A DNA stretch of 64,000 nt from Prorocentrum cordatum (lineage: Eukaryota > Sar > Dinophyceae > Prorocentrales > Prorocentraceae). The stretch spans positions 226,501 to 290,500 of the forward strand of contig CAUYUJ010003614.1 of NCBI GenBank assembly GCA_963575745.1, given 5' to 3'. The notes under the pieces were generated by a model. The model was given only the letters and a program-made list of their open reading frames with translations, made no database searches and was not told the origin of the DNA. This document shows, piece after piece, positions 52,660 to 63,955 of this stretch (within the stretch, counting starts at the first letter, position 1; each line of letters starts with the position of its first letter). The translations under genes and the position numbers were made by a program.

Positions 52660-52869
52660 CGATGATGATGACGACGACGATGGACATGGCGATATCGATG
52701 ACGATGACGACGATGACGATATCGATGACGAGAACGACATCACCATTGTCATCATCGTCATCATCATCGTCATCATCATCATCATCACCATCACCATCAC
52801 CAACACCAACACCAACACCATCACCATCGTCGTCATCATCATAATCAGCATCAGCATCAGCATCAGCAC

Positions 52870-52901
<32 letters not shown>

Positions 52902-53085
52902 CCATCATCATCATTGTCAACGTCATCGTCATCATCATCACCATCATCATCATCAACATGACAATCAACATCGTCATCATCACCATCATCACCACCATCG
53001 TCATCACCATCATTCGTCATCATCATCGTCATCATCGTCATCATCATCATCATCATCAGCATCATCATCATCGTCATTGCCACGG
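52660..53085. repeat. (ATC/ATG)n microsatellite
   Basis: GATGACGATG words, then CATCATCATC runs of over 400 bp. Ile-, Met- and Asp-rich frames are repeat translations. Confidence 0.95.
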
Positions 53086-53220
53086 CCCTTCCCGTCTGCA
53101 CCTCTGGCAGCGGTGGCGCTTCCGCCGCCGGGGACTCGGGCGCGGGGCCTCCGGGGCGGCGGCGGGGGGGGGGCGCGGAGGTCCCTCCGGGGTCCCAAGG
53201 CTCGGGCGCACGCCAACACG

Positions 53221-53326
53221 CTTGCCATCGCTCGGACGTCCATTCCCCGTGCGTTGTTCGGTGTCGCGCGTGTATTTTTTGGGGAGGGCCAGATGATCCA
53301 GGATGCTCCTCGGTGGTCCTCGCCGA
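53221..53326. repeat. Dispersed repeat shared with 16056-16155
   Basis: CTTGCCATCGCTCGGACGTC followed by about 80 bp of weaker similarity. Confidence 0.75.
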
Positions 53327-53329
53327 AAG

Positions 53330-53825
53330 AAAGTGCACACGTCCGACCGATGCCAAGGGGTGAGGAATCATGGGATGAGGGATCCGGGGTCTGGAAACCA
53401 GTGGGACTCCACTCGTGGATTGGCCATGGATGTCATCGCCGCCCTCATCAGATAAGAGATCCTCCAGGGTCTGAAGCCTCCTGGGCACATTCCTCAACCA
53501 AAGCCCGCACCGTAAGGATCCGTCCATCTGGCGCGTGGGCGCCACATCCACGGATCGCGGAAGGTACCCTCCAGAACGTGAGGCCAATGCCGCCTGATCT
53601 GGAGGAGGGATCGCATCAGTTCTGTAAGGAAGCGGGATCCTTTTCGCTAAGTGATCGTAGTTTGGTTTGGGGATCGTTTGGGCCCCCTGCGTTTTTAAGA
53701 AAAAGCGAAATGGCGTATACCACCTCAGGTTCCAGTTCGGTTTCGGACCCCCACGATTTTCAGATTTTATCCAGAAAGTCTCTGTCTCACCTCCTCCCTT
53801 TGTAGCATACGGAAGGGGGTGAGTG
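53330..53825. other. No gene recognised
   Basis: Complex, less repetitive sequence with open frames on both strands (minus-strand frame to 53587, plus-strand frame to 53805). Neither resembles a known family. Confidence 0.4.
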
Positions 53826-53829
53826 CATC

Positions 53830-54240
53830 CCTCCTCGTCCGCCTCCCTCTTCCTCCTCCTCCTCCTCCGTCTCCCACTCCTCCTCTTCCTCCTCCTCCTC
53901 CTTCTCCTCCCAATCAGATTCCCCGATCGAAGGCGGAATCAAGCAAAACCATTTGAAAAAGCAAAAAAAGCAAACAAAGCAATCCTGAGGGAACTTCCTG
54001 GGGGGTGGGGTGGAGGGGGGGGAAGTCTCTCAAGATTGCTTGTTTTGCTTTTTGTGTTTTTTTCCAAGAGTTTTGCTTGATTCTGCTCCATAAAGGGGAT
54101 TATGATTGGGAGGAGGAGGAGGAGAAGGAGGAGGAGGAGGGGGAGGAGGAGAAGGAACAAGGACGAGGAGGAGGAAGGGTAGGATGAGGAGGAGGAGGAG
54201 GAGGATGCGGAAGAGGAGGAGGCGGAGGAAGAAGGAGGCT
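53830..54240. repeat. Large foldback: (CCT)n, 75-bp arms, (AGG)n
   Basis: GCGGAATCAAGCAAAACC and AAGCAAACAAAGCAATC on the left (53930-53985) pair with GATTGCTTGTTTTGCTT and GTTTTGCTTGATTCTGC on the right (54030-54090). Outside them CTCCTCCCAATCA (53905-53922) pairs with TGATTGGGAGGAG (54105-54117) and continues into CCT/AGG tracts. Confidence 0.85.
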
Positions 54241-54249
54241 GTCCTAGAG

Positions 54250-54277
54250 AATCCCTTTGGAATGGTTTCCAAAGGGA
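54250..54277. other. Perfect hairpin, 12-bp stem
   Basis: ATCCCTTTGGAA pairs with TTCCAAAGGGAT across a 4-nt TGGT loop. Confidence 0.9.
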
Positions 54278-54299
54278 TGCTCGCCATCCCAATTCTCAT

Positions 54300-54860
54300 C
54301 GTTACATCACTTGTCCTCCTCCTTCCCATCCTCCTCCCATCGCCCCTATGGGAGGAGGAGGGGGGGATAGGCGGAGGGAGAGTGATATGAGGCAGAGGAG
54401 GATGTGCAGAGGAGGCGGATGAGGTGCAGGAGGAGAAGGAGGAATATGAGTATGAGGCAACGGAGGGTAATAAGGGGCAGGAGGATGCGATGGAGGAGTG
54501 GTGTGAGGAGCAGCAGAATACGTAGGATGTAGAGGAGTAGGACCATGATGATGATAAAGAGGCGGGCAAGCGATATGATAAGGAAAAGGAGGGGGCGGCA
54601 GATGATGAGGATCACTGCTCATCCTCCTTCTTGTTCTATTCCTCCTCCTTTTCTTCGTATCCCCCACATGGAAGACTGCGGAGAGGGAGCGATATTCATC
54701 CTCATGCTCCTCTTCCTCCTCCTGCTCCCTCCTCGCGTCTCTCCTCATCTCTCGTCCTCCCCCTCCTCTTCTCTCCTCCTCCTTCCTCCTTATCCGCCTC
54801 ATATTCCTCCTCCTCCTCCTTATCATAATCTTCCTCTCTCCTCCTCCTTTCGCTCCTATC
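54300..54860. repeat. Alternating AGG-rich and CCT-rich tracts
   Basis: AGG-rich at 54345-54490 and CCT-rich at 54700-54850, able to fold on each other. A 10-bp stem CTCCTCCCAT/ATGGGAGGAG is at 54330-54360. Confidence 0.8.
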
Positions 54861-54954
54861 ATCATTCATCCTTCTCATTCCCCTCATCTCCTCATCATCC
54901 TCGTCTTCGATGCGTTCCACTTATTTCTGCTTCTGTCCTCCCCCTCATCTGCGG

Positions 54955-55390
54955 AATCCTCTGTATCTGAGATCTGTTCCGTTTCGATTGAAACCCGAAT
55001 CGACCCCGATTCAAATCAATTAGGAATCTTCTGGATCTGGGATCTGCTCCGTTTCTTTTGCAATATGATGAGAACCCGAACCAAATTCAATAGGGACCCT
55101 CTGGATCTGGGATCTGCTCTTTTCCTATCGTAATATGATCACAAACTTGATCAAATTCAATTGGAAGTCTTTGGATCTGGGACCTGCCCCGTTCCTGTTG
55201 AAATCCAATTAGCATCCTATTCAAATCCAATGAAAACCCTCTGGATTTAGGAGATGCTCCGTTCCTATTGAAATCCGATTAGGGTCCTATTCAAACTCAA
55301 TAGGAATCCTTTGGATATGGGATCTGCTCCGTTTCTAGTGAGGTTTCCTTCGGATCCCATCCAAATTCAATATGAATCCTCTGGCTCCCG
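54955..55390 (+). repeat. Tandem repeat of about 64 bp, six to seven units
   Basis: Unit: CTGGATCTGGGATCTGCTCC, GTTCCTATTGAAATCCGAT, then ATTCAAATTCAATAGGAATC. A diverged unit recurs at 55553-55625. Confidence 0.88.
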
Positions 55391-55394
55391 CCTG

Positions 55395-55505
55395 AAAGGT
55401 CCCCCAACAAGCACTCAAAACGAGGCTCCCGCCTGAGAGGTCCAAACAAACATTCAAAAAGGTCCAAACAAACAAACAAACAAACAAACAAACAAACAAA
55501 CACAC
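55395..55505. repeat. GGCTCCCGCCTGARAGGTCC repeats and (CAAA)n
   Basis: Two units akin to the C minisatellite, then (CAAA)n at 55470-55503. Confidence 0.85.
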
Positions 55506-55629
55506 GACATCATACAACACGCAACGGACAGCTCCTTCCTCCTCCCCCTCTCTGAATCTGGGGTCTGGTCCTGGCCTATTGAATTCCTATTTGAATCCTA
55601 TTCAAATTCACAATTCTTTGAATTCCTAT

Positions 55630-56180
55630 AAAGCTCTGTCGATCATCGCCATCGCCGTTCCGCTTGCTGCTGGCGATGCCGACGCCTCGCTATTCAGCAT
55701 TCGGTTCCCTCAGCCCCCGAAAAAACAGAAAGGGGGGCCTGCTGCGGCCCATGCAGTTTTTTCTTAAAAACGCAGGGGGCCCAAACGATCTTCTAACCAG
55801 TCTTTTTATTCGGCGTTTCGACATTGGGCGGAAGGGGTGGAGGGGGGGATCTGGCTCCGGACCTCTGCTTGGTGCGACTGTTTGCAAGAGTGCGGCCTCT
55901 GGGGGAGACTCCACCCGCTCGAAACAGGTGCCAAAAAACAGCCAAGGCCTACTCCATGGGGGGGGGAGGGGGGGTTGGGGGGCCCGCGCCGATCGGCAAA
56001 ACAATGAATTAAAAAAACGCTCACCGACCCGCGCGCCTCAGTCCATGTTTGCGATTCCTCGTAAGACTGTGCGGTGACAAGCTGCGCGGTGAACTCGGAA
56101 TCCCCCAAAGACCTCACCGCACGGCCTGTCGCCGCACCGTTTGCGGGGCCCCGGAGGCCCCCAGAACCGCGCGGAAACCC
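55630..56180. other. No gene recognised
   Basis: Complex sequence with G runs at 55835-55850 and 55960-55982. No supported gene. Confidence 0.4.
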
Positions 56181-56185
56181 CAGAT

Positions 56186-56354
56186 TCGGGTGTTGCTAGA
56201 AGTACCCCTGGCCCAAGGTACCACCAGGATTCTCGGGGTGGCCCAGACGTCCTCCAGGGCACCCCTCACGAGGCCCCAGGGGGCCCCAAGGGCTCCAAAA
56301 TGGAGCGAAAAGCTGGGGGCACGTTGGGCCAGGGCCACTTTTAGCAACACCCGA
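56186..56354 (-). mobile_element. 168/169-bp MITE, copy 2 (body inverted)
   Basis: Same terminal inverted repeats as 52430-52597. Exact 5-bp direct repeats CAGAT flank it (56181-56185 and 56355-56359). The body, for example CTCCAAAATGGAGCGAAAAG, is the reverse complement of copy 1. Confidence 0.92.
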
Positions 56355-56399
56355 CAGATCCCCACTGACTCACCACACGGTGTGGTCACCACACCTTGT

Positions 56400-57055
56400 G
56401 GGAGTCCGCGAGAAGAAGTCCTGGACCCTGCCTCTTCTGCTGCTGCTGTTGCAGGGAGGCGCCCTGGTGCTGTGGCAGTGAGTCTTCACAATGCGGCATT
56501 CTTTTCGCGACGCCCGACCTCAAGGCACCACCGAACTCAGAACAAACCTGGATGGGAGGTCAGTTCGAAGCCCAGGAAGGCGTATGAACCGACTGATACT
56601 TGTAGAGGCAGTCACAGTCAATTGGACTGGCTAAATTCAACAAAGGTGGATACTGTTGAAGGATACCGGAAAAAGGATGGATGGGGGACGGAGAGAGGGA
56701 GGGAGGAGGCTGGGCAAAAGGATGTAGGAGGGAGGAGGGAGGGAGTCGCAGGGAGGGAAGACGGGGGGGGCGGATACTCTGCATGCACACCTCAAGAACT
56801 CAACGACATGCTCCTCGCGGACGACAGGGCAAAGACATGCGAAGGACAACCGTCTGCTCCCAGTTGGCGGAAGCTCCCTAGTGGCGTGTTCAGATCCAGC
56901 CTGGGCGCGCTCTCAGGGGATCGTTCGGCCATCTTCTCCGAGCATGACACCCACCCTCCTGCCGAGCATCCCGAGACGGACCCCAGGCCGCGCGAGTTGT
57001 GGAACGTCTCGGAAAGGGGGGAGCGCACTGTTTGAGTCGGCGACGAGCCCAGGGT
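56400..57055. other. No gene recognised
   Basis: Complex sequence with a GGGAGGGAGG-rich piece at 56670-56780. No supported gene. Confidence 0.4.
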
Positions 57056-57059
57056 CCTA

Positions 57060-57160
57060 AGCCTTTAAGCCTTCCCCAAAGACGCAGAAAACTTCCCAGA
57101 AGGCGCGATGGCTTCTGAGAAGTCCCTCCGTCTTCTGAGAAAACCTTCTCCTTCTCACTT
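57060..57160. repeat. CTTCTGAGAA-type repeat
   Basis: GGCTTCTGAGAAG, GTCTTCTGAGAAAACC and related words as at 15410-15560. Confidence 0.6.
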
Positions 57161-57164
57161 CCGC

Positions 57165-58480
57165 CCCTCGCTCGCCGCCGAACAGACCGGTGCCTTCCCC
57201 CCTTCAATGATCTTCTATGTGGATATATACGGTTCCTCCTCGCCGCACCAGCAGGGTGTGCTGGGTGGGGCGGGCTACAACAGTGTCCATTGGGGAACTC
57301 CTGATCCAAGGAAGTTTCAGCTTCATCGAGCTACGGTCGGACCTCAGACGACAGAACATCCGTCAAGAAGCCGAGACCCTATGCCGGCCCAAACACAGAG
57401 CATCCAAGGGTACAATCCCGACGATGCACAAGATCATCCAGCAACAACGAAGCACATTAGGGTAGACCCTTCCCGAACCGACTTCGATCTCGTACCTCGG
57501 TCCGCATGTATTGCTTGCGGCATCCCCTCGGCTCACGGTCCAAGCTATGAAACCATCCAGCGGCTGCACGGATCAGGGGGGTCGTCCTCTTCAGACCCGA
57601 GCTCTGGCCTGATACAGTCCCCATGGTTGGAGCACTCGGCAAGTCTACTGACATAGAGCGGCACGTTTTCAGAATCGGTCCTCTGGATGACAAATTATCA
57701 GAACGTGTGATCTTGAATCGCAAAACGTCCAGAGAATGCATCGGTGAAAGACGGGTTGTTTCCAAGCCGTGCTCTCGCCCCAGCTTGCCCAACACTTTCT
57801 TGGACCAGTCTTCTTGCCTGGAAGGGTGGGAGCCGATTCCCCCCCGAGCCCGCTGCAGTCTGTAGACCGAGTGGTCAAAATCAAACGTAACCACGTGTTC
57901 CCATCGTAGATGGTACATGTATATATCTCAGCATTACAGCCCCCCACGCCCCAAGTCGTATGGTATGGTATGGTAATGGGCCAGTGATGGGGGTCGGCAC
58001 ATTTTCCCAATATCCAAACACATGTGGCAGGGCAGCGCGACTAGCACAATTCTGGCATTCCCAAAAACTCCACAGTGATGAACCTATCGCATCAAGGAAA
58101 GACCTCACCATTCCAATGGATCGTATGCCCGTATGTGAGTCGAGGTGACTACGGAGTGGTGAAACCAACTGCTCGTATGTGACTCGAGGTTTCGTTGTAG
58201 CATCAGTCATTTGTCACTTGTCAGGTGTTGTGGGCTCACTCTGACAATCGGTCATCAAACTCCTCATCCCCCCCTCGACCTGATCATGCTCTCCCTCCCT
58301 GGGCCGTCCAGCGCCAACTCGGCACCAAAGGAGCGGCAACGAGAGGCCTTCAAGCGACAAGTAGACGCACCGCTGTGTGGACGAGTCAAATGCGCCCCCC
58401 GCCCTCATGTGCGGGCAATACTTCTATCAATATCTAGAGCGTCTTGGACTTTCTGGGAAGGGGTGCCGCAAGGCCGAGGC
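57165..58480. other. Unique-looking region, no gene recognised
   Basis: The least repetitive stretch of the window, with more balanced composition. Open frames of 110-180 codons exist on both strands (for example 57457-57918 minus and 57108-57656 plus), but no domain, signal or relative is recognisable. A short direct repeat, CGTATGTGA-TCGAGG, lies at 58127-58190. It may hold exons of an intron-containing gene that cannot be resolved by eye. Confidence 0.4.
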
Positions 58481-58625
58481 GCACTGGATAATTACGGAAA
58501 AAGATCGAGCCTCTTGGGGCTGGACGCTTATCCGCATCCAGTGCGCCTCTGGCTTCTGGGGAAGAGAGCCCCCAAAACTCCAAGACGCACTGGATGCGGA
58601 TAGAACTGCTGCCCGCGTGATGCTC
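58476..58625. repeat. CGCACTGGATGCGGATA repeats, inverted and direct
   Basis: GGCGCACTGGATAA (58483), its inverse TTATCCGCATCCAGTGCGCC (58532) and a further direct copy GCACTGGATGCGGATAG (58592) resemble the TTATCCGCA part of the terminal motif. Confidence 0.6.
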
Positions 58626-59610
58626 GACCGGGAGAGCACCCCGGGAAGGGCGGCAAGCGGAAGGAGGGGCAGCCGGTGATCAGGCGCCACCCGAGGGAGA
58701 GGTGCGGGCCCCCAGCAGGGGGGAATCCGCAGGAGGGGGCGGCGGCGCCTCGAGATACAGCGCCCTCCGGCACCTACTGAATATGATTACATGGGTCGTC
58801 GTCGTCGTCGTCGTCGTCGCTCTGCCGCTGAAGAGCAGGAGCGCACTCAGGAGACCAGCCCTGCGGAAGGGAACTGCACGCGGCAGACATCGAGCCAGAG
58901 CGCCCTCACGAGCGCAACGAGGTCACGTCACCACGGGAGCCTCTGGGAACGCCACGGAACCTCTCGGGGCCCAGAAAAAAAGGATCCCAAAACCGCCCTC
59001 CCGGAAGGCAGACACCCGTAAAACCTCCCTCGCGGAAAGTTCAGGAGTGCGCCAGCTGGAAGGGCGGGCGATTTCATCCACGCGGCAGTGCCAGGAGGCT
59101 CAAGCTTCAGGATGCCGAATCTCCTGCTGCACGGCACGCCGGTCGCGGGCCCTGGTCCGAGGCGCCTGCTTCGCCCAGGGCAGTCTGCTGCGGCGCTGGG
59201 GGCGCGTCAATGCCCAGGGAGCGCATGATCTGGGCCTGGGCGGGCAGGGCGAGGGGCGGGCCAGGCCGTCAGAAGGGCTCCTCCCTTGCAGGGCATGCTC
59301 GTCGCACGTCGGGAGGGAACTCTTCACGCCAGCCTGCTGTGGGCTTCCCTCGCCGGGTCATGCGGTGGTCAAGCCCGCGTCGCCATGTAAGTTTGCATGG
59401 TGCTTGTGTGCGATGCTTAGGCGTTCTTCGCCCCACTTCGCAACGACTGTTCAGGCACGTGCATGGCTGCATGGCGTGCCTTCGTCAGACTACCCTGTCA
59501 TGACTTAGTCCCACCAACCATTTGGGCGAATGTGGTCTAAAGAAATCGTCCTTCCACAAACCTCTTCCCTTGCGGGAGTTTTTTTCAGGGCGAGCCGCGA
59601 CGCGTTAGAG
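58626..59610. other. No gene recognised; short (GTC)n
   Basis: (GTC)n at 58796-58818. The rest is complex with no supported gene on either strand. Confidence 0.4.
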
Positions 59611-59614
59611 CAAC

Positions 59615-60215
59615 CAAGATAGCTCAAGATGGCTCCAAGATGGCGAGTGTCCGATGCTCAAGATGGCCTCCAAAATGTCTCATGATTGCCCATGGTGGTT
59701 CAAAATAGCTTCCGACATACCTCCAAGAGGCCCGACGAAGGCCGACCACAACATGACTCCAAGTGCTCTCGGAGCCCCCCCCCGCAGGAATCCCCAAGAA
59801 GCCAAAATTCCTCGAAAACCTTAGGACAATCAATGGTGTTTGATGTCTCGCCTTTTCGCTTCCGATGCGCGCTTGATGCCTCAAGATGGCCCCAAGATGG
59901 CCCCAAAGATGACCCAAGAGAAGGCCAAGAGAGGCCCAAGAAGTCTTCAGGAAGCCCCAAGAGCGCCCAAAAGCTGCCCAGGAGGGCCCAAGAGGCGATG
60001 TTGCCTGTCCCAGGGGGGGAGGCAAATTGCCCCCCCCCCCCCCCCCCTTGATCCTTCCTCCCCCCCTAATTGATGGCCTCCTAGACGGCCCCAGGAGGCC
60101 CTCCAGGGCTCTCAGGGGACCTCCAAGAGGGGCTACAAGAGGGCCCCAAGACCCCCCAAAAAAGCCAAGAGGACACCATGATACCCCAAAAGAGTCCCAA
60201 GAGGGCTCCGCGAGG
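59615..60215 (+). repeat. CCAAGA-motif array
   Basis: CTCAAGATGGC, CCAAGATGGC, CCCAAGAGGC and related motifs at about 10-15 bp spacing. A C18 run lies at 60031-60049. Confidence 0.75.
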
Positions 60216-60234
60216 CGATTTTGAAGGCTGTCCT

Positions 60235-60455
60235 CGCTGTCCCCCTCCTCCTCCTGCTCCTCTTCCTCCTCCTCCTCCTTATCCTTCTCCTCCTTCGCCT
60301 CCTCCTCCCCCTCCTCCTCCTCCTCCTCCTCCTCCTTGTCCCCGTCCTTGCCCTCATTGTCTCCCTTGTCCGTTTCCTCCTCTTTCTCGCTGTCGTGGTC
60401 GTGGTCGTCGTCGTGGTCGTCGTCGTCGTCTTCCTCCTCCTCATTATCCTCCTTC
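60235..60455. repeat. CCT/TCG-rich tract
   Basis: CTCCTCCTCC repeats, then GTCGTGGTCGTCGTCGTC. Confidence 0.92.
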
Positions 60456-61570
60456 CCTCGCCCCATCGCGGGCACAAGGGATGGCCCGAAGAAGCCCTCC
60501 AAGGCCACCCCCTTGCTCCCAGAGATCTGTCTGTTCACCCTGGTTGCCCGCTTTGTTTCACTACTGGTGTCTCTTCGTCCCTTCTCCTGTCAACTCTCGT
60601 GGGCAGGGTTTTTGAATGGGCTGGTGGGGATACGCTTTTTGATTTGCGGCCCGCAAGGAAAAGTCCAGAGGGCGGTGTGAACGAGGCTGGGGCACAGCGC
60701 ACGGGAATGCAGAAAAATTAACGGCGCAGGACAAGTGCCGGCCGAACTGGTGGGGATACGCGAAGCGTGAAGAACTATACGTTCACCTCCCAGTTCACGC
60801 CGGCTGGCGTTACCTCGCCCAACCGTTCCTCATCTGTCCTCGCACTGACGAGAATGGCAGGGCAGTGATCCTTTTATACATTGACGCCAGCAACACTCGG
60901 CTGTACACACGGACGCCTTGACATGCCTCGACTTGCGTTGCTTCGTATTGTCCGACCTGTCCTTGAGTTGAATTAGTGTGCCTTGCACTGCGGTGTCCCA
61001 CATGCCATGCAAGTACGTCCTATGCTGGATTGTCGGTGATTGCCGGCCATGTTCTCGCATTTGTTTGTGCGTTCGCTTGGCATGCAGTGCAGTTGATTTG
61101 TGCCATGCCAAGCTGGTCGTTACCTCGCGCTGAATCGAATTGCCTCGTCTGCTCTGCCTCGCTCCGCTCCGCGTCGCGATCCACTCACTACTTTGACTGG
61201 CGTCGGTGCGCCGTGCCTCACTCTACAACGCCCTGTCGTCAGGAGTATCGCAAGGGCGTGCTTAGCATTGCCGCGTCTTGCCTGGCCGTGCCGTGCTCTG
61301 CAATTGCTTATTCATTTGTGTAAGAGGCACGGTTCTCAATCGTACAACATTGTCTTCGAGCTTTGGGGCAGATCTTCAGCAAGCGGGCAGAGCTTCTGTT
61401 GGCACAGGCGGGGCTCTGACTGGAGAGAGACCAGCAGAAGAGTGCTCGCTACACGCGCTTGCACCAAGTGTCCCCCGCGACAACATTCGTGCCTCCTCAT
61501 GATGAGAGAGGCGCGCGGCTGCATGCGGGAGGGGCGGGGGACGGGCTGGAGGGTATAGTCAGAGAGAGGG
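60456..61570. other. No gene recognised
   Basis: Complex sequence. Loose TGCCTTGC/TTGCATG words at 60900-61300. No supported gene. Confidence 0.4.
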
Positions 61571-61575
61571 AGAGA

Positions 61576-61640
61576 CACAGCTCCATGAACATCAATTGTC
61601 GGAGCTCCACGCGAATTTCTTGGATCGGCTCTGCAGCTGC
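61576..61640. repeat. Foldback family 1, single arm
   Basis: GTCGGAGCTCCACGCGAATT-TCTTGGATCGGCTCTGC matches the left arm of 63785-63955. Confidence 0.6.
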
Positions 61641-62490
61641 TCCGAGTCCCGAGATGAAGTCCGAAGATCAGCAGGCAACTGGACAACTGGCCTCAAGGCA
61701 TCACCTGTCCTGCCTACTTCACCAACGCCTCGCCCCTGCTCCGCGAGCCAGGCCGGCGCCCTTCGAAGCGGGCTCGCGCGACATGGATGCCACGAAGGAA
61801 CACCAACCTTGCCTGCCGCCCACCGTCACAATCTCCGCACCCGTCAAGCCTGAGCTGGATCGAACCGCGAGGTCGGACCAGATCGGAGGCGGATCGGATC
61901 GTGCCCGAATCGGTGCGAAGTCGAATCGGGGTGGGTTCGCAAATCGGGCTCGGCCGGAAGAGGTCGGCGTTCGTGCCGGGCTCAGACCAAGCCCGGAATC
62001 GGAACTTGGAGATCATATCTGGTTGAGGCATATTAGCAGCCCTGCCTGTCCCGTGCATCGTCGCGGTACTCCGAGAAAGACTGGGCGAGGGGTGGAGGGG
62101 GAGGTCGCGGAGTTTGGATGTGCAGGAGGCTGTGGACGCGGAGGCAGAAGAGGTGGAGGTGGAGAGCCTGGCCATCAGGGCCAGCCCATCTCTCACAGGA
62201 AGGGGCGCCGCCCCGAAGCACGCGAGCGGGAGCAACCTCTCCTCCTTGGCCCCTTCCCCCGCGGCCGGTGTGCGAGGCGTCAGCGCTGGGATTCGTTCGG
62301 CGCTACGATCTGCGAGGCGCCGCCAGGATGCCGCCGCGCGCGGCACCGGCACCGTCGCCTCGATCGTCGGCGGGCTTGCAGGGAAGATCGCCTGGGAAAG
62401 CGCCTGCGCTGCTCCTCTCAGGCCCCTCGTGCGCTCCTGCTGGTAGGGTTGAGGCACGAACAAGGCCCGCCTGGCCCAGAATGATGGGCC
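61641..62490. other. No gene recognised; TCGGATCG words
   Basis: 61855-62000 has GATCGGATCG and CGAATCGG words. A 110-codon frame at 62114-62446 has plausible composition but matches no family I recognise. Confidence 0.4.
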
Positions 62491-62496
62491 TGTTCT

Positions 62497-62530
62497 CCAC
62501 CACCACCACCACCACCACCACCACCACCAT
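62497..62530. repeat. (CAC)n microsatellite
   Basis: Eleven CAC/ACC repeats; a short (GGT)n follows at 62620-62633. Confidence 0.95.
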
Positions 62531-62639
62531 AACTGAGTTAGAGGGGGGAAGGAGGTAGAGGATGAGGAGGAGGATGAAGAAGAAGAGGGGGAGGATGACC
62601 CCCTCCCCCCTTCAACTTATGGTGGTGGTGGTGGAACAC

Positions 62640-63780
62640 AGGCCCATGACAGAAAGGGAAAAGCATGTGGAGGAGCCAAAACCGATCAGCACCGCATCGG
62701 GAAATGACGTCGAACCGGAAAGTGCGTCGGATCGAGCTGCATCGGCACGGCGCCAAACTCGGATCGGATCGGCCTCGCCAGGATGCACGGAAGCGCCGTG
62801 CAAGCGTCGCGCCACATCGGGCCGCGGGAAAGCAGGAATCGAATCGGACCGGGCCAGTCCAACTTGCCATCCAATCGGACCGTTCGGATCAGCAAATGGG
62901 CCCAGGGGCGAGTGGAAGAGGCAAGCGGACCATTGCTCCAAAACCAAAAAGACGAACCCCGAGGTGGTGGTCCGACTCTGGAAAGGCCGGACCTCAAGCC
63001 GCCGCAAGGGGTCGAGAGCTCGGGCCCCGCCCCCCCCCCGCGCGTCGGACAGCGACGGCGAGGCACAAGGGAGGGCGAGCGGGCAGGAGCAGGATGAGGC
63101 CAACGCCCAGCGGCACCAGCATCGGCAGGAGCAGCAGGAGCAGCGAGAGGACGGAGATCGACGACGAGGCTGGGGAAACCAAAAGGCACGGATACCGCTA
63201 CTCCCCGGACCTCTCCCGGGGCGCGTTCTGACCAAGACTTCGAGGCGAACCCAGCGGCGGCGACGAGGGCCTCCCAGGAGGCCCCAAAAAGGGAAACGGG
63301 CGAAGGGTAAAGGTATGGGCACCTTTTCCTCCTCTGAGAGAGGCCAGAGATCGACGACGAGGCGGGCCACGAGCGGGGAGGATCGCATCGAGCTACCCCC
63401 CCCGCGGCGGCCGGAGGCAAAAGGACCCAAGGAGAGGTGCAGATGCCGCTGTGACCAGCTCGCGCCGTGACGGCGCGGACGTCCACTTCTGGCACCGTGT
63501 GGACCGTTCGGCTTTGAGCGACCGCGACTTTCGGGTGTGTGTGTGTGTAGAGGACGAAGAGATGAGGGGCAACGATCGGGGGGGGACTGGAATATGGGGG
63601 GGAACATCGACCTGGAATCAGCGATACATCGCCGATAGGTCGGCGATAGGCCCCCGATTGCGAATCCGCACGTTCCTGGGCAGGTTGGGGCTATCAGGCC
63701 CCTATCGGCGTCAGTGGGCGATGGGGGGTCGATGTATCCCCCCCTACGCCTATCCAGCCCTATCGTTGCCCCTGAAAAGA
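62640..63780. other. No gene recognised; ATCGG-rich pieces
   Basis: ATCGGATCGG words at 62690-62910. An inverted GGGGGGGAACATCGACC/GGTCGATGTATCCCCCCC pair (63597 and 63727) surrounds CGATAGGTCGGCGATAGG repeats. No supported gene. Confidence 0.45.
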
Positions 63781-63784
63781 CGGC

Positions 63785-63955
63785 ATGGACAGAAACTTTC
63801 GGAGGTCGGCGCGAAATTCTTGGCTCTGCGCTAAGCTCCCTCCCCTGGCGCGCGGAGCGCGCCAAGGGCGGCGCTGGAGGCGCGGAAACGGAGGCCCCAG
63901 CGCGGATCCAAGAAATCCGCGCGAAGCTACAACAGTTTGTGTTTATGCTTATTCT
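63785..63955. mobile_element. Foldback family 1, copy
   Basis: Left arm AAACTTTCGGAGGTCGGCGC, GAAATTCTTGGCTCTGCGC; right arm the inverse (GCGCGGATCCAAGAAATCC, GCGCGAAGC, AACAGTTTG), then TGTTTATGCTTAT. The loop holds GGCGCGCGGAGCGCGCC. Confidence 0.8.

Noticed and set aside
16056-53326. LINE origin of the CTTGCCATCGCTCGGACGTC repeat pair
   Set aside because: One frame gives SERWQ, which resembles a LINE piece (SIERWQ at about 24670), but nothing around it at either locus aligns with the LINE, so it is listed only as a dispersed repeat.
52514-53587. Ile-, Met- or Asp-rich proteins across the ATC tract
   Set aside because: They are translations of a trinucleotide repeat and are open in several frames at once.
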